Origin: Colius striatus
Taxonomy: Eukaryota > Chordata > Aves > Coliiformes > Coliidae
Length of the DNA stretch: 64,000 bases
NCBI RefSeq assembly: GCF_028858725.1
Contig: NC_084760.1
Location: 56,755,367-56,819,366 of the forward strand
Direction: 5' to 3'
Shown: positions 39,101-47,998 of the stretch, in pieces
How positions within the stretch are numbered: the first letter of the stretch is position 1
Layout of the letters: the number at the start of each line of letters is the position of its first letter
Position numbers and translations under genes: made by a program
Notes under the pieces: model-generated
What the model saw: the letters and a program-made list of their open reading frames with translations, nothing else
What the model was told of the DNA's origin: nothing
The model's database searches: none

Positions 39101-42100
39101 GTCATGTTGCAAACTGGATTTTACAGCTTTTTTTTTCCCTTATCTTTTGCTTTTATCCACAGTTATTCTATTCGCCATTCCATAAGCATGCCTGCAATGA
39201 GGTAATATGCTACACGTATTCTATTTGGTACAGGGATGTTGGAACAGTCTAATGAGGGGGGATTTGCATGCTTTGATCTTGATCCTGCAGTTTTCAGTTG
39301 GATGAATGGTCCCACTTCAATCAATTAAGGTTGTTCATGTAGGTAGGGCTGTAGGACAGGCCATCTGTGGGGGTTTTTTTCCCTTTAATTGTATTATCTG
39401 TTTAATCCCTCATACAAGCCTTTGAGTAAATGAATCGGTTCTGAGATGCATTTGGTTAGTTGTGAGCAGGTTTGTGTTACTGAATCTGAAAATCAGTTGT
39501 TTTGCTGTCTCCAGAACATCATCCAAAGCCCATTAATGTCAGAGATGCTTTCCACTCCAGCTGGCTTTGGATCATGTCCTGTGGAGGGATTTTATATGAG
39601 TGCTGTCATATTTTAATGGCTATAATCATGCTTTACTTGGCTGCAGCCAAATATTGATGTCTGTTCAAGTAAAGCTCCAACTGTTTTCAATAAAATTAGG
39701 ACCCAGATTTCTTTTTACCCCCTTGGCCTCTAAGTATGTGAATATCCCCTTTTTCTGCCAAGCATCTGGGGAAAACAATTCTCCAAACTATGCGATGGAT
39801 GCTAATTTGTACAACTTCAGCAGGTGGGTAGTTTAAGGCAAGCATTCACCACTGTGACCTGTGAGTCCAATCTATGTCATAAAACTCAAATTTTCTCTCC
39901 TTATGACCCTTCATATAAAAAGTTTGTCACCCGTTTAACAGAAGCCCAAAGTAAATCTGCATTATTTTTCCAGCTGGCTTCTGTTGCCTTAAATTAGTCT
40001 GATGAGGGATATGATGTAAATATATTTACAGAAACAGAGGCCATCGTGATGCTCCTGGTAAGTAAGTTACTGGAATGTATAAAGAGGATGAGCTGGAACA
40101 CTGAAGTTTTAGCAGCCGTTGGCTTAATCACTTTGCAGAATGAAGCACAGACTCCTGCATGTATTTGCCTTTCCCTGTGGATGATCCAGAGGCATGGGCA
40201 CCTGCCAGGGTAAAGTGGTTCTGCCTCATTGTCCCCCTGTGAGGGTACCTTGAGTACAGATCTCTAATGGGAACTATACTCACTTTAAAACAGCATGTGC
40301 ATTTATATTCATAACATTACGTGGCAGATAAGAGTTGTGGTCAGTATGTTCTGTTTGCAAGAAGAAATGTATAAAATTGAATGCATTTAAAAGGAGTGAG
40401 AAAGGATGTTTCAAGTCTGAAAGAGGGAAAGAGAGAGAGAGAGAAAGAGGAAACAAACAAGGTTGTCAGGTGAGCCAGCAAACCAAATATGTGATTTGCT
40501 TTAAGAGGAAAAATCACAGCTGTTGCCCTTCTTTCTTTAATTATTCTTTACGTTCACTCAGAGTTTTCCCCAAAACCATGTTGTGCTTCACAGGGAGTGA
40601 AAGGTAGAGAACAGCTTAGCTGTGTCAAGGGCATTCTCGGAATAGTCTCTCTGAAGTCTTTGCCTTTGAAAGGAGCAGGATACACCCACGGTCTCAAAAT
40701 CATGGAGTTGAGGGGTCAGGATTACTCAAAGGTGTTTGGGAACCACTCCTTATCTGATTCTAATCTCCTTCATCCTAGCCTCAGGATATTAAACTGTCAT
40801 CTTTTGAATTATGTAGATTATGAACTTGCTCATCAGCTGAAAAAAGAATTAATTTCATTACAGCAACAACAGAAATAGGTAAAACCATAGAAATGCAGCA
40901 CAGCATTCTCTGGTGGTTGTTCTGAGAAGGTGATAAATGTGTCAGAGGGCAGGCAGGCCTGTCAGTGATTTCAATTCCTATGCAGGTTCTGCTTTTGCAG
41001 ATTTGTATCTGCAAAAGTACTCATCTGCCTACGCTAATTGGATTTGGCTGACAGATCAGGAGTGACTGTTCATACCCTGTCCTAGAAGGCACAGTGCCGT
41101 GCTGCCAGCCAGCCTGCCTGCCTGCCTTCTGCCTGAGCGTTGTTGCCTGGTGAGAACTGATCAAACTGTGCAGTTTACCACATTATGTGTGCAACTGACT
41201 AGTCTCCTTCAACTTTCTTTTTCTCCTAGGAATTCTCCAACATTCAAATCATTTGAGGAGAAGGTTGAGACCACTGTCACGAGCCTTAAGGTAAAGGTCA
41301 GAGGCTGAGTTACTTTGCTGCGCTTGTTAAAGTGTAACAGCTTGGTTATCCCTGGTATTTGTACAGGAGACCAGTTGAATTCACCATTCATAGAATCACA
41401 GAATGGTAGAGTTGGAAGGGACTTTTAGAGATCATCTAGTCCAACCTCCCTGCAGAAGCAGGTCCACCTAGATCAAGTCCCATAGGAACGTGTCCAGGCA
41501 AGGATTTCATGGAACACTTCACCAAAATGGTGGTTAAGCAGTGGAACAGGCTGCCCACAGAAGTGGTTTGAGTCACCATCCCTGGAGATACTCAAAAGTT
41601 GTGTAGATGAGGTGCTGAGGGACATGGTTTAGCGGTGGGCTTGGCAGTGCTGGGTTAACAGACTCATGATCTTAAAGACCTTTTCCAACCTAAACAATTC
41701 TGTGGTTCTAATGGAGAATGAAGGCAATATGCAGATAAATAGTCTTTCTCTGCTTTGTTACTAAGAAGTGACTTCTGTTGTCTGCCAGAGCAAACAAATG
41801 CTCTCGGAAATGCCAAAAATGCAACCATATTAAAATGGAAAGCGGAGACATCTCATGAGGTGTGACCGTGGTTGATTACGCTGTGCAAGGCAGAGCCACG
41901 TGGAGATGCAGGGTCGGATTTCAGAGGCAGTGGCCTCCTAAGCTCTGTGCTGTGCCCTGCCAGGCACACACAGCAGTGTGCCTGCAGAGGGAGCTTACAA
42001 CAGCTCCTGCCAGCTGAGTAAGAGGCACTCAGGGAATACCTCTCCAATATTGGCAGGAGTGTAACTTAGGTGTGATTCAGGATACCTGGGTGGCTCTTGG

Positions 42101-45100
42101 CCATCTTTCTTTAATGCATTCATGTTTCCTTTCAAATGGCGATGCTTTGTCTGGATTTCTAATTTCAAACCTATATTAACATATTTCCTGTGGAACAGGA
42201 AGATCTGCTGGTTATCACTGATACCACTTCTTAAGGCTTTTATTCAGACTGGAGCATCTTTCTTATGAGGAAAGGCTGCAGGATCTGGGACTGTTCAGCC
42301 TGGAGAAAAAGATACTGAGGAGGGACCTCATTAATACTTACAAGTATTTAAAAAGTGTATGCAAAGAGGATGGGGCGGCACTCTTTTCTGTAGTGTTCAG
42401 TGATAGGACTAGGGGTAAAGGACAAAAGCTGGAACACAAAAAGTTCCACTTAAACATAAGGAAAAACTTCTTTAAGGGTGAAGGAGCCCTGGCACAAGCT
42501 GCCCAGGGAGGTTGTGGAGGTTTTCAAAACTCACCTGGACACATATCTGTGTGACCTGATCTAGGTGGACCTGCTTGAGCAGAGGGGTTGGACTGAATGA
42601 TCTTTAGAGGTCCCTTCCAACCCCTAGCATTCTGTGATTCAGCAGGACAGAGTGTGGCAGATTTGCAGTGAGCACATCTTTTCTGCATGGTAAGGCACAT
42701 TCGAGAGGGGGACAAAAGGGTTTATCTCCTAATGGTTCTTGTTCATCAGGTAAAGACAAATGTGTTCATCAAATGATATTTTACTTTGCACTAGAAAGAT
42801 TCTGATGCAGTCCAAGAACACTGTCAGCAGACGAGGACCCAACTGATCTTCCCTTATTTTAGGGAGGATTAATATCAAACGGCATTACAACTTGTAAAAC
42901 ATTAAAAAGGGCAAGAAAATGGCCTTCCACTTGGGACAGAAGGATATTCCTTGTTACAGGAAACACAAATTACAGCTAGAACTGAAGGAGCAGGTGCACA
43001 GGAAAGGTGTACCTTTTCCATGCCACTGTGAAGTCATACCCAGATAAAATTTTCCAGTCAGTGTGTGTGAGAACTAAGCATCAGAGAGCTTGATTCATTT
43101 CTGTTTCTAAAGACACGCATTCATCAAAGAATGCAGAGTTTCTATATCATTTTTACCTGTTAAATGTTCACATTTAGTAATAAGCTGTTCTGGCAACTTT
43201 ATGTACCGTGTCAGAGAAGGAAACATATCTTGGTTTCTCAGGTGGGAAGCAGCATCCCAAGGAGCTAAAACAGAGCATAGACCTCCAAACCCTCAGCTCG
43301 GTGCCTGTGTACACCTTCATGTTAATTCTTTTCTCCTTAGCTGCAAAAGCTTTCTACAGTTGGCCTCGCTGTAGGAGAAAACATTCCTGCAATGGGGTGC
43401 ATTGGCTTGGAATGTCTGAATTCCGTTCTGTTGTGTGTCACTTCCTTATCTCTTTTTGTTCCTTCTACTCATTTAGTTAGAAGAAACTACACTGGAGAAC
43501 TGCAGCTCTTTTTATACCCATTTAGTCATTCACTCACCAAACCAGCTCTTGGGGCATTCAGTGGTACTTCTAGCTCCCAAGTTTGATTCCAGACTACTCT
43601 AGACTTTACTAATATATTCTTCTTATACTTACGGCCAACCTATGAGAGGGGCTACTTAAAGGCTTTTGCTTTGCTTTGAGGGCTAAATGAAAAATGTGAG
43701 TGATGTCTTTTCTGCAGCAGGGCCGGGATGTTTGTTTCCAGTCACCTCACTGTGTCATTCAGAAAGGAAAAGTTAATTCAAACTGTGCAACTCTGAAAAC
43801 CAATTCTTCTCAGTGATCTGCCAGGGAAGTCTGATCTTATTTTGCTGATGAAGCAAAGGCACATTCATTGAGAGGAGACTGTTTGTCATGCCAGCTCTTA
43901 GTCCGTCATGTGTTCATGGCTCACCTAGGTCATCCTTTAAGGACTCTTTAGTTAAGCAGAACAAACCAAACAATCTTGAGTCTAGAGTCATCTTCTACAT
44001 CCCACAAAACCTTGATTGTCCATCTTTATGGGCAGACGCACTGATATTTTCTGAAATATTTTCTGCCTGGATTCTCTTTGATTTCTTTGTGCAAATGGAG
44101 AAGGGAAGCTGGAGTCATGGGCCTGGGGTACCATCAAGATAGGCATGGACAAATGGGAGTGTCTCAGCGCTCGTCTTCCGTTTTCAGCCTCTGTTTCGAG
44201 GCATGCAAGATTTGGAAGACAAGGGGGTGGGGAAGAAATCATAGTCTGTCCTTTCAATTCTAGGATCCTGTTGTGATCTGAAAAAGTGGAGAACTTCCCA
44301 AACAGGCTCCAAACAGGCTTCTGAAAAAAAGGGAAAGAACAGCAGTAGCACTACCTTCCCTCCCCCATATTAGCTACAGATCTACAGTGCTTCTACATTA
44401 TTCTGTAGTCAGCAAAAATTGATGTTCAGGTCTCATACATTTAGAAGGCACATCTCAAACTAGATTTTATTTGACCTCGGAGTTTGGATTCTGAATTGCA
44501 GTTTTCTTGGAAGAGTGTATTAGTTCAGCTTCCCTGGAAATCAAAAGGACCTGGTGCCCAACTGCCTTCAGCTTTTCTGGAAATGGGAGCAGAAAGTATT
44601 TGGATACAGACTGGGATATTGGTCAGAGGCATTCAGTGGAGTGACTGATATAATTTTTGGTTTTGGATGGGAGAGTAGGCAGAAAAGCAAACAGAAAATG
44701 AAACGGCATTAATGTTTCTGATCTTGAGGTGTCCAAATACAGGTGCACCTTATCTGAGCCATTTGAAGTAGTGCAGGAAGAGTCCACCTTCACGATCGCT
44801 CTTATCAGTCCAAATCAATGTTCTTTTGAGAATTTTAACTAGCAAATAAAAGAGTTTAGCCAGGAAAATGTAACGGTAGCTTTACCATGCAGTGGCTGCC
44901 TTTTCACTGCAAGTTTGAGCCTACCAACATTTAACAATGTATTTGGTATTGCTGTTTGCAGAAATCAGTGATGCACCGATACTTTCTGAAAGGCAGCACA
45001 GCCCACTGACTGGATACAGATACCTCCTGAGATGGGAACTTATTTAATAACTGACTGGAGCTGGCAGAGCAAACATCAAGCCTGCTGCTGCTTGACTTTA

Positions 45101-46324
45101 TTGAACTCCCCAGCTAGACAAGCTCCCCTGCTAGTTAAGGAAGCAAAGGATTACATAGGATTAACCCTTTGGAAACTTAGGATACAACATTCATTTAATC
45201 AAAATAATCTTCCCAAGCATTCAGTGGCTGACAGGCTGGTGAAAAAAAAGTGCCAGCTTGTCTTTTAAGTCCTGCTGCAGTTCTAGGATGGGGTAAAAAA
45301 AGGTTTGCCCTATTTGTTTTTAGACTTGAGTGAACTTTGAGTGGGTGTATCAGCAAGCCAAGTGATAAAATAACTTTCTCTTAGCAAGACAACACAGCCA
45401 AATCAGCTTTGTCTCTTGGCCACTTAGCTTTGACTGTTTACAAACATTTAGATAGAGCTGTGTCTTTGTTAGGAAAACTAGTATTTTAGAGATTTAGTCA
45501 TCTTAGTTTTTGGTTTCAATACTTACCTTTAGAAATACAGCAAATGAGCATGTTGAAAGTAGATGACCCATGAGCACATTGTCAAATGTTTTATGAATGC
45601 AGTCCGGTGTCTCTTCCACCCCAGGAAAATGCTATGGTCTTGTTGAGGTAGTGGTATGTAGATGGCTACGAGTACCTGAAGGGAGACAAGCTGCTGTTTG
45701 TGTTCTTTGCTTACTGTATCCCTCACAATGTCAGAAACCCCAGTGCAGCTTATGGATTTGGAGAGCAGCTGTGTTACCAGTGCAGGCAGCTGGGCTGATC
45801 TCCACTGCAAGTGAACCATCTTCTCCAGCTTGTGTAAAGATGGGAAAAACAGTGAAACCAGTGTGAACTATTCCTGTAGGAGCCACTCAGTTTGCTGGTA
45901 AGATCTTGGATCCTGCCTGGCGTCTACCTGGGGACTGGTTCCTTTAAGCATACACTAAACACCCCTGGCAGATTTTATGACTGCAGCCTAGAAATTTAGA
46001 AGCTGGGGGAGGAAAAGGAAATGCTTTACTTAACCTTTTATAGCTTTTGTTCTAAGAAAAAAAAACAACCCTACATGTTCTCTGCCTGCTTGGAACAGTT
46101 CCCAGCCTTCTGTGGCCATAGGGTGCAATGCAAATTGGACTTGCTATGCAGTGTGAGCAGAACAACTTACTGTTCTCTTTGCCTTGTTTCAGACCAAGGT
46201 TGGTGGGACAAGCCACACGGGGGGCAGCTTTGAAGAAGTTCTCAGCTCTACAGCCCACGCCAGCGCTCAGAGCTCTCTTGCTGGCACTCGACTCCCTGAG
46301 AGTGAAGAAGAGCTTCAGTGTTAG
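6047..46324 (+). CDS. TPD52L1: TPD52L1 (tumour protein D52-like 1, D53), six exons, 5' end outside window
   Basis: Seen: joining 6047-6162, 16342-16490, 28851-28952, 39163-39201, 41230-41290 and 46193-46324 gives 198 full codons plus a split first codon and a TAG stop. Every junction has AG/GT and the phases agree. Blocks such as [46 protein letters not shown] and [16 protein letters not shown] are diagnostic of the D52 family. The human protein is about 204 residues, so only some six N-terminal residues are missing, to the left of position 1. Known of the family: small cytoplasmic proteins that homo- and heterodimerise through an N-terminal coiled coil (here the SEEEKEEL to EIKQKLG stretch over the first two exons); D53 is linked to G2/M progression, 14-3-3 binding and ASK1 signalling. 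Inference: the gene is intact. It converges on HDDC2, as in mammals. TPD52 and TPD52L2 are the alternatives, but the cassette exon, the ELQC end and the HDDC2 neighbour favour TPD52L1. Confidence 0.96.
7490..7715 (+). repeat. CR1 LINE 3' end
   Basis: CR1 3' untranslated sequence: ttctttctgaacatcag, gagtctccatccttggagat, gatctgatgacctctcttcc, ending ccattctgtgattctcttcc. It lies only 150 bp before another CR1 copy in the same direction. Confidence 0.9.
7862..8872 (+). repeat. CR1 LINE, reverse transcriptase to 3' end
   Basis: Starts at the KNWLNGQ and VPQGS region of the RT, then [27 protein letters not shown] and the 3' UTR, ending caattctatgcttctgtgat. The frame is broken, and an internal deletion joins PQGS almost directly to the DDSKLGG motif. 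Dead copy. Confidence 0.92.
9345..9632 (-). repeat. CR1 LINE 3' end, minus orientation
   Basis: Begins tatagaatcatagggga, the complement of the CR1 3' terminus, followed by gatcatctagtccaacccc and tgtgccagggttctctcatc. Truncated to about 290 bp. Confidence 0.92.
11417..12535 (-). repeat. CR1 LINE, 3' 1.1 kb, minus orientation
   Basis: From aatcatagaatcgttacggt through the 3' UTR into RT sequence. Minus-strand translation shows [28 protein letters not shown] and ANDTKLGE, so the catalytic FADD is FAND. It carries several frameshifts. The 5' truncation is near 12535, beside a tatgtatg microsatellite. Confidence 0.92.
14850..15480. repeat. Possible avian LTR-like interspersed repeat
   Basis: The segment containing catcatccagaccctcagtc, gcgtgggtctggaaagtctg and tgtattatcctccaagttga resembles, by recall only, LTR sequence of avian endogenous retroviruses. 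I could not set termini or a target-site duplication. The overlapping 112- and 69-codon frames show no retroviral protein. Low certainty. Confidence 0.35.
16342..16490 (+). CDS. TPD52L1: TPD52L1 coding exon (coiled-coil core)
   Basis: A pyrimidine tract ending ctctgtcag precedes [18 protein letters not shown], and the donor gtgagt follows at 16491. It encodes 49 codons plus two bases (GC) that complete an alanine with the next exon. This is the most conserved D52-family region: the heptad-rich [12 protein letters not shown] segment followed by [14 protein letters not shown]. The exon is isolated by introns of 10.2 kb and 12.4 kb. Confidence 0.97.
17930..18330. repeat. Possible decayed repeat, unclassified
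   Basis: GC-richer block with loosely repeated words (ggtcaagccagg, gagtcaggtctaaggtc, ggtcaaaccagtaagcc, gagtcaagatcagtgagg), ending cagagctgaccttgagctca. The texture suggests an old interspersed element, but termini and class are not visible. Confidence 0.3.
20536..21330 (-). repeat. Old CR1 LINE copy, minus orientation
   Basis: Begins aatcgcagaatagttgaggt, then ctccaaggatggagactgta, tgcccattgtatcttgtaca, ggacccagcattccaggtgt and ctgcaggactctacatttcc. Line for line it follows the CR1 3' part in reverse but is more diverged than the other copies. Confidence 0.85.
23292..23469 (+). repeat. Purine-rich (GGAAA-type) low-complexity tract
   Basis: Almost pure A/G on the plus strand (gaaagaggggaagagaacga and similar) for about 180 bp. 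Both strands show open frames of pure composition (Lys/Arg/Glu or Phe/Pro/Ser), which are artefacts. Confidence 0.9.
25640..25735 (+). repeat. CR1 LINE 3' terminus
   Basis: About 95 bp: gtgtgacctggtctaggcgg, gatctctagaggtcccttcc, ending ctaccattctacgattctaa. Strongly 5' truncated. Confidence 0.9.
28851..28952 (+). CDS. TPD52L1: TPD52L1 coding exon
   Basis: The acceptor is ttgtttccag and the donor gtatgg. The first base completes Ala; then come [33 protein letters not shown] and a trailing AG. That AG joins T of the 39-bp exon (Ser) or G of the 61-bp exon (Arg), so the frame survives either splice choice. The [14 protein letters not shown] block is nearly invariant in the family. Confidence 0.97.
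33690..33900 (+). repeat. Possible very old CR1-like fragment
   Basis: The stretch aaattcaatgtggggaaatg taaggtgctt resembles the CR1 segment for FN-GKC-VLY, with a degraded ttgcggataagtgctatg nearby. It is too decayed to be certain. Confidence 0.35.
36025..37116. mobile_element. Probable solo LTR of an avian endogenous retrovirus
   Basis: Seen: a 1.09-kb block with imperfect inverted ends (tggggtggttt at left, aaaaccactat at right), flanked by gccagt at 36019-36024 and again at 37117-37122. Interior texture, with gagatcactcagcaattagc, decayed repeats of cctacagtgtgggttct type and ggggaagcttctggcaactt, matches by recall a common avian ERV LTR. A 6-bp duplication fits integration by a class II (ERVK-like) element. 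There is no gag, pol or env sequence beside it, so it is a solo LTR left by recombination. It probably reads on the minus strand (inference). Its open frames of up to 140 codons are not proteins. Confidence 0.72.
37922..37949. other. Perfect 11-bp hairpin
   Basis: cttttacgtgt and acacgtaaaag are exact inverted repeats separated by atgcag. The left arm contains tacgtg and the right arm cacgta. It lies 43 bp left of the first hairpin-repeat copy. Function unknown. Confidence 0.9.
37993..38078 (+). repeat. Hairpin-bearing repeat, copy 1
   Basis: Starts tttatatgagagctttcat and ends aaagtaaagctc. It carries gctttactt (38031-38039) and its exact complement aagtaaagc (38068-38076) around a 28-nt loop containing tgcagc. 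By eye about 80% identical to 39591-39677. It may be a decayed copy of an ancient palindromic element; family not identified. Confidence 0.8.
39163..39201 (+). CDS. TPD52L1: TPD52L1 39-bp in-frame cassette exon with 14-3-3-type motif
   Basis: Acceptor tttatccacag, donor gtaata. With the preceding AG it encodes [13 protein letters not shown], and its final AG plus the next G gives Arg. Length 39 with identical phases at both ends means it can be skipped without a frame change; human D53 transcripts are known with and without this segment. RHSISMP fits a phosphoserine 14-3-3 site, and this insert is the reported 14-3-3-binding region of D53. Whether it is alternatively spliced in this bird is inferred. 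It is flanked by two hairpin-bearing repeats (37993-38078 and 39591-39677). Confidence 0.94.
39591..39677 (+). repeat. Hairpin-bearing repeat, copy 2
   Basis: Starts tttatatgagtgctgtcat and ends caagtaaagctc. The same 9-bp stem is at 39630-39638 and 39667-39675, again with a 28-nt loop containing tgcagc. It lies 390 bp after the TPD52L1 cassette exon, in the same direction as copy 1. Confidence 0.8.
40419..40450 (+). repeat. (GA)n purine tract
   Basis: Short run dominated by gagagagagagagaaagagg. Confidence 0.85.
41230..41290 (+). CDS. TPD52L1: TPD52L1 coding exon
   Basis: Acceptor tttctcctag, donor gtaaag. One base completes Arg, then [20 protein letters not shown] in phase 0. It matches human D53 with conservative changes. 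If the donor were not used, translation would add only VKVRG and stop. Confidence 0.96.
41389..41500 (-). repeat. CR1 LINE 3' terminus, minus orientation
   Basis: catagaatcacagaatggta, gatcatctagtccaacctcc and gtccacctagatcaagtccc: the reverse complement of a CR1 3' end, cut off at about 41500 next to an opposing CR1. Confidence 0.92.
41505..41712 (+). repeat. CR1 LINE 3' end, plus orientation
   Basis: aggctgcccacagaagtggt, caccatccctggagatactc, tgaggtgctgagggacatgg, ending acaattctgtggttctaatg. It begins right where the opposing copy ends. The two belong to different CR1 subtypes, judging by their 3' sequences. Confidence 0.92.
42236..42643 (+). repeat. CR1 LINE 3' end
   Basis: Runs from actggagcatctttcttatg and ctgttcagcctggagaaaaa through gttccacttaaacataagg to gatctaggtggacctgcttg, ending cattctgtgattcagc. 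About 400 bp. Confidence 0.92.
46193..46324 (+). CDS. TPD52L1: TPD52L1 last coding exon and stop
   Basis: The acceptor is gccttgtttcag. The exon encodes TKVGGT, then [18 protein letters not shown], a variable [10 protein letters not shown] stretch, EEELQC and TAG at 46322-46324. The ELQC end is the D53 C-terminus. The small differences from human lie in the variable linkers. Confidence 0.96.
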   Translation, partial: TKVGGTSHTGGSFEEVLSSTAHASAQSSLAGTRLPESEEELQC

Positions 46325-47990
46325 ACCACAGGCCCTCCCGAGCCTCACATGTCTCTCTGCAGAGACCTGCCCAGCCAGTGGTTTTTAGACCTTCCTCGAC
46401 ACCCAACTTGTGCAGCAAGGTTGTGTCAGCTTTGGAAAATCACCTCCCTGGCCTTGTGATGGAGAAAAGTTTCCTCCTTCTATTTGTTTTTTGGATGGCG
46501 CTTTTTATTGTCAGGTACTTTGTACACCACAGAAACCACACGCAAGCCGTTGACTTACAGTGCTCTGCATTCCACATTAAGTGACCAAAAGAGTTCATTT
46601 TGATGTAACTTCCCTCCAACAATCTCCCAGTCTATGTTCCTCATTTCTTTTACTCTTTTCTATCTGTTGGTTTCCAACTCCCCTCTCGGTGCCCCATCAA
46701 GACAGATGGACCTAGACCTCTGCAAAGATTGATGCTGCCAGCAATAGTCCACGCACCAGCTGTCCACTAGCCATAGCAGGGCGCCCTTTGCTTCGGAGTG
46801 TCTATACATGATCAGTTTCCTAACAGAATTAAATCACTTATTGCCACAAAAAGGTTTCTCTCCTTCACTGGTAGGGTCTGGCATTGCCCTCCACCCATCA
46901 GTTGGCAGACTTAAGGGCAAAAGGAAGAGACAGACAGTTATTTGAATAGAAATTGAATCGATCAGCTAGCTGCTGGTGTAAGATGATTATTGCAGCTGGA
47001 AAAGTTTCAGCTTAAAAATATGTTCCATTGCTTGCTCTCTGTGACTTGGTAAGATGTGACAGTCTTAGATAATCCCAAAAGGAAGTGGAGCGAAGAGAAC
47101 CTCCAATATTTTTGCCTCCCTGAATATTTATGAGCCTCAGTTCAAGACACAGCCTTAAGTGAAAGAACACAAACACAACAACTGTCTGGAGATGTGCCCT
47201 AGGTCAGAGCCCCCGCCTCTCTGTGCCACAGGCACAAGCCCCGTGACCTGCCTCTCACCATGCCAGGCCAGCAGTAGGGGCTTCACTGGTGCTGTTGAGC
47301 TTCGTCCCACCTCATGCCCAGATGTTAAGCCCCTGACTGCGTTCTCTTGCATCGCCAAGGGCCAGGCACCTCTTAGCTTCGGTTCAGCATGTTTTCTTGC
47401 ATCCTTTTAACATTTTTGTCTAAGAAAAGAGCAGCGCACTTGTGACACCCTCTGCTGTCTAGTGAGCACGTGTGAGCCTGCATGTGGCATTGCTCGGTTC
47501 GCCAGACTGAGATGAGCACGACTTTTATCGGTAAAGCATAACCAAGATGGCAAACAGTCTGGCTGCTTTCAAAGTGGATGCAGCTTTTGAGCATAAGCCA
47601 AAGCTTCAAGTCAGTGTGTTAGTTTAACATTACAGACTGCTTAAAATCTTGTGACAAAACTTGGCTTTAAGTGATTTTTTACTTTTTTTTTTTTTCCTGT
47701 GTGGCTTTTGTTATACTTTTTACAACATTGGAAGCCCTTTCATCATGATGTTCTACTGGACATAAGTTACCTTTGGGCATTTATCTCAAATGCCTCTTGA
47801 GTGTGATTTTTAGCGTGGAAGCAAATGGAAGTAGTTCTTTTTAGTAGAATTTTCTGGTGACGGTTTGCCAGCTTATTTGACATGGTTTTGTGCACAAATG
47901 TGAATTTGTTCAAATAAAATTAATGGTCAACTTAGTTTGTGTCAAATGAAGTTATTGATACTATTTAAAAATAAATTCCTCTCTTACTCT
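46325..47990 (+). other. TPD52L1: TPD52L1 3' untranslated region
   Basis: Non-coding stretch from the TAG to the likely cleavage zone just after the second AATAAA. It contains a T run near 47680 and no recognisable repeat. Its end is set by poly(A) signals and a GT-rich downstream element, so the exact site may shift by tens of bases. Confidence 0.75.
47913..47975 (+). terminator. TPD52L1 polyadenylation signals (two AATAAA)
   Basis: Canonical AATAAA hexamers lie at 47913-47918 and 47970-47975. A GT-rich tract (tgtggtgtgtttaattgtgtgg) follows at about 47999-48021, the expected spacing for a downstream element of the second hexamer. Cleavage is predicted between about 47985 and 47998. Confidence 0.75.
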
Positions 47991-47998
47991 TTTAGACT

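Larger units (their letters stand above)
28953..39162 (+). other. TPD52L1 intron (10.2 kb)
   Basis: Mostly AT-rich, featureless sequence. Recognised items: possible ancient CR1 (about 33690-33900), solo LTR (36025-37116), hairpin (37922-37949) and the first copy of a hairpin repeat (37993-38078). Confidence 0.75.
39202..41229 (+). other. TPD52L1 intron (2.0 kb)
   Basis: Holds copy 2 of the hairpin repeat (39591-39677), a GA-rich tract (40419-40450) and a short cctg repeat near 41105. Nothing else recognised. Confidence 0.7.
41291..46192 (+). other. TPD52L1 last intron (4.9 kb)
   Basis: Three CR1 pieces lie in its first 1.4 kb (41389-41500, 41505-41712, 42236-42643). The remaining 3.5 kb shows no repeat or gene I recognise. 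Confidence 0.75.
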
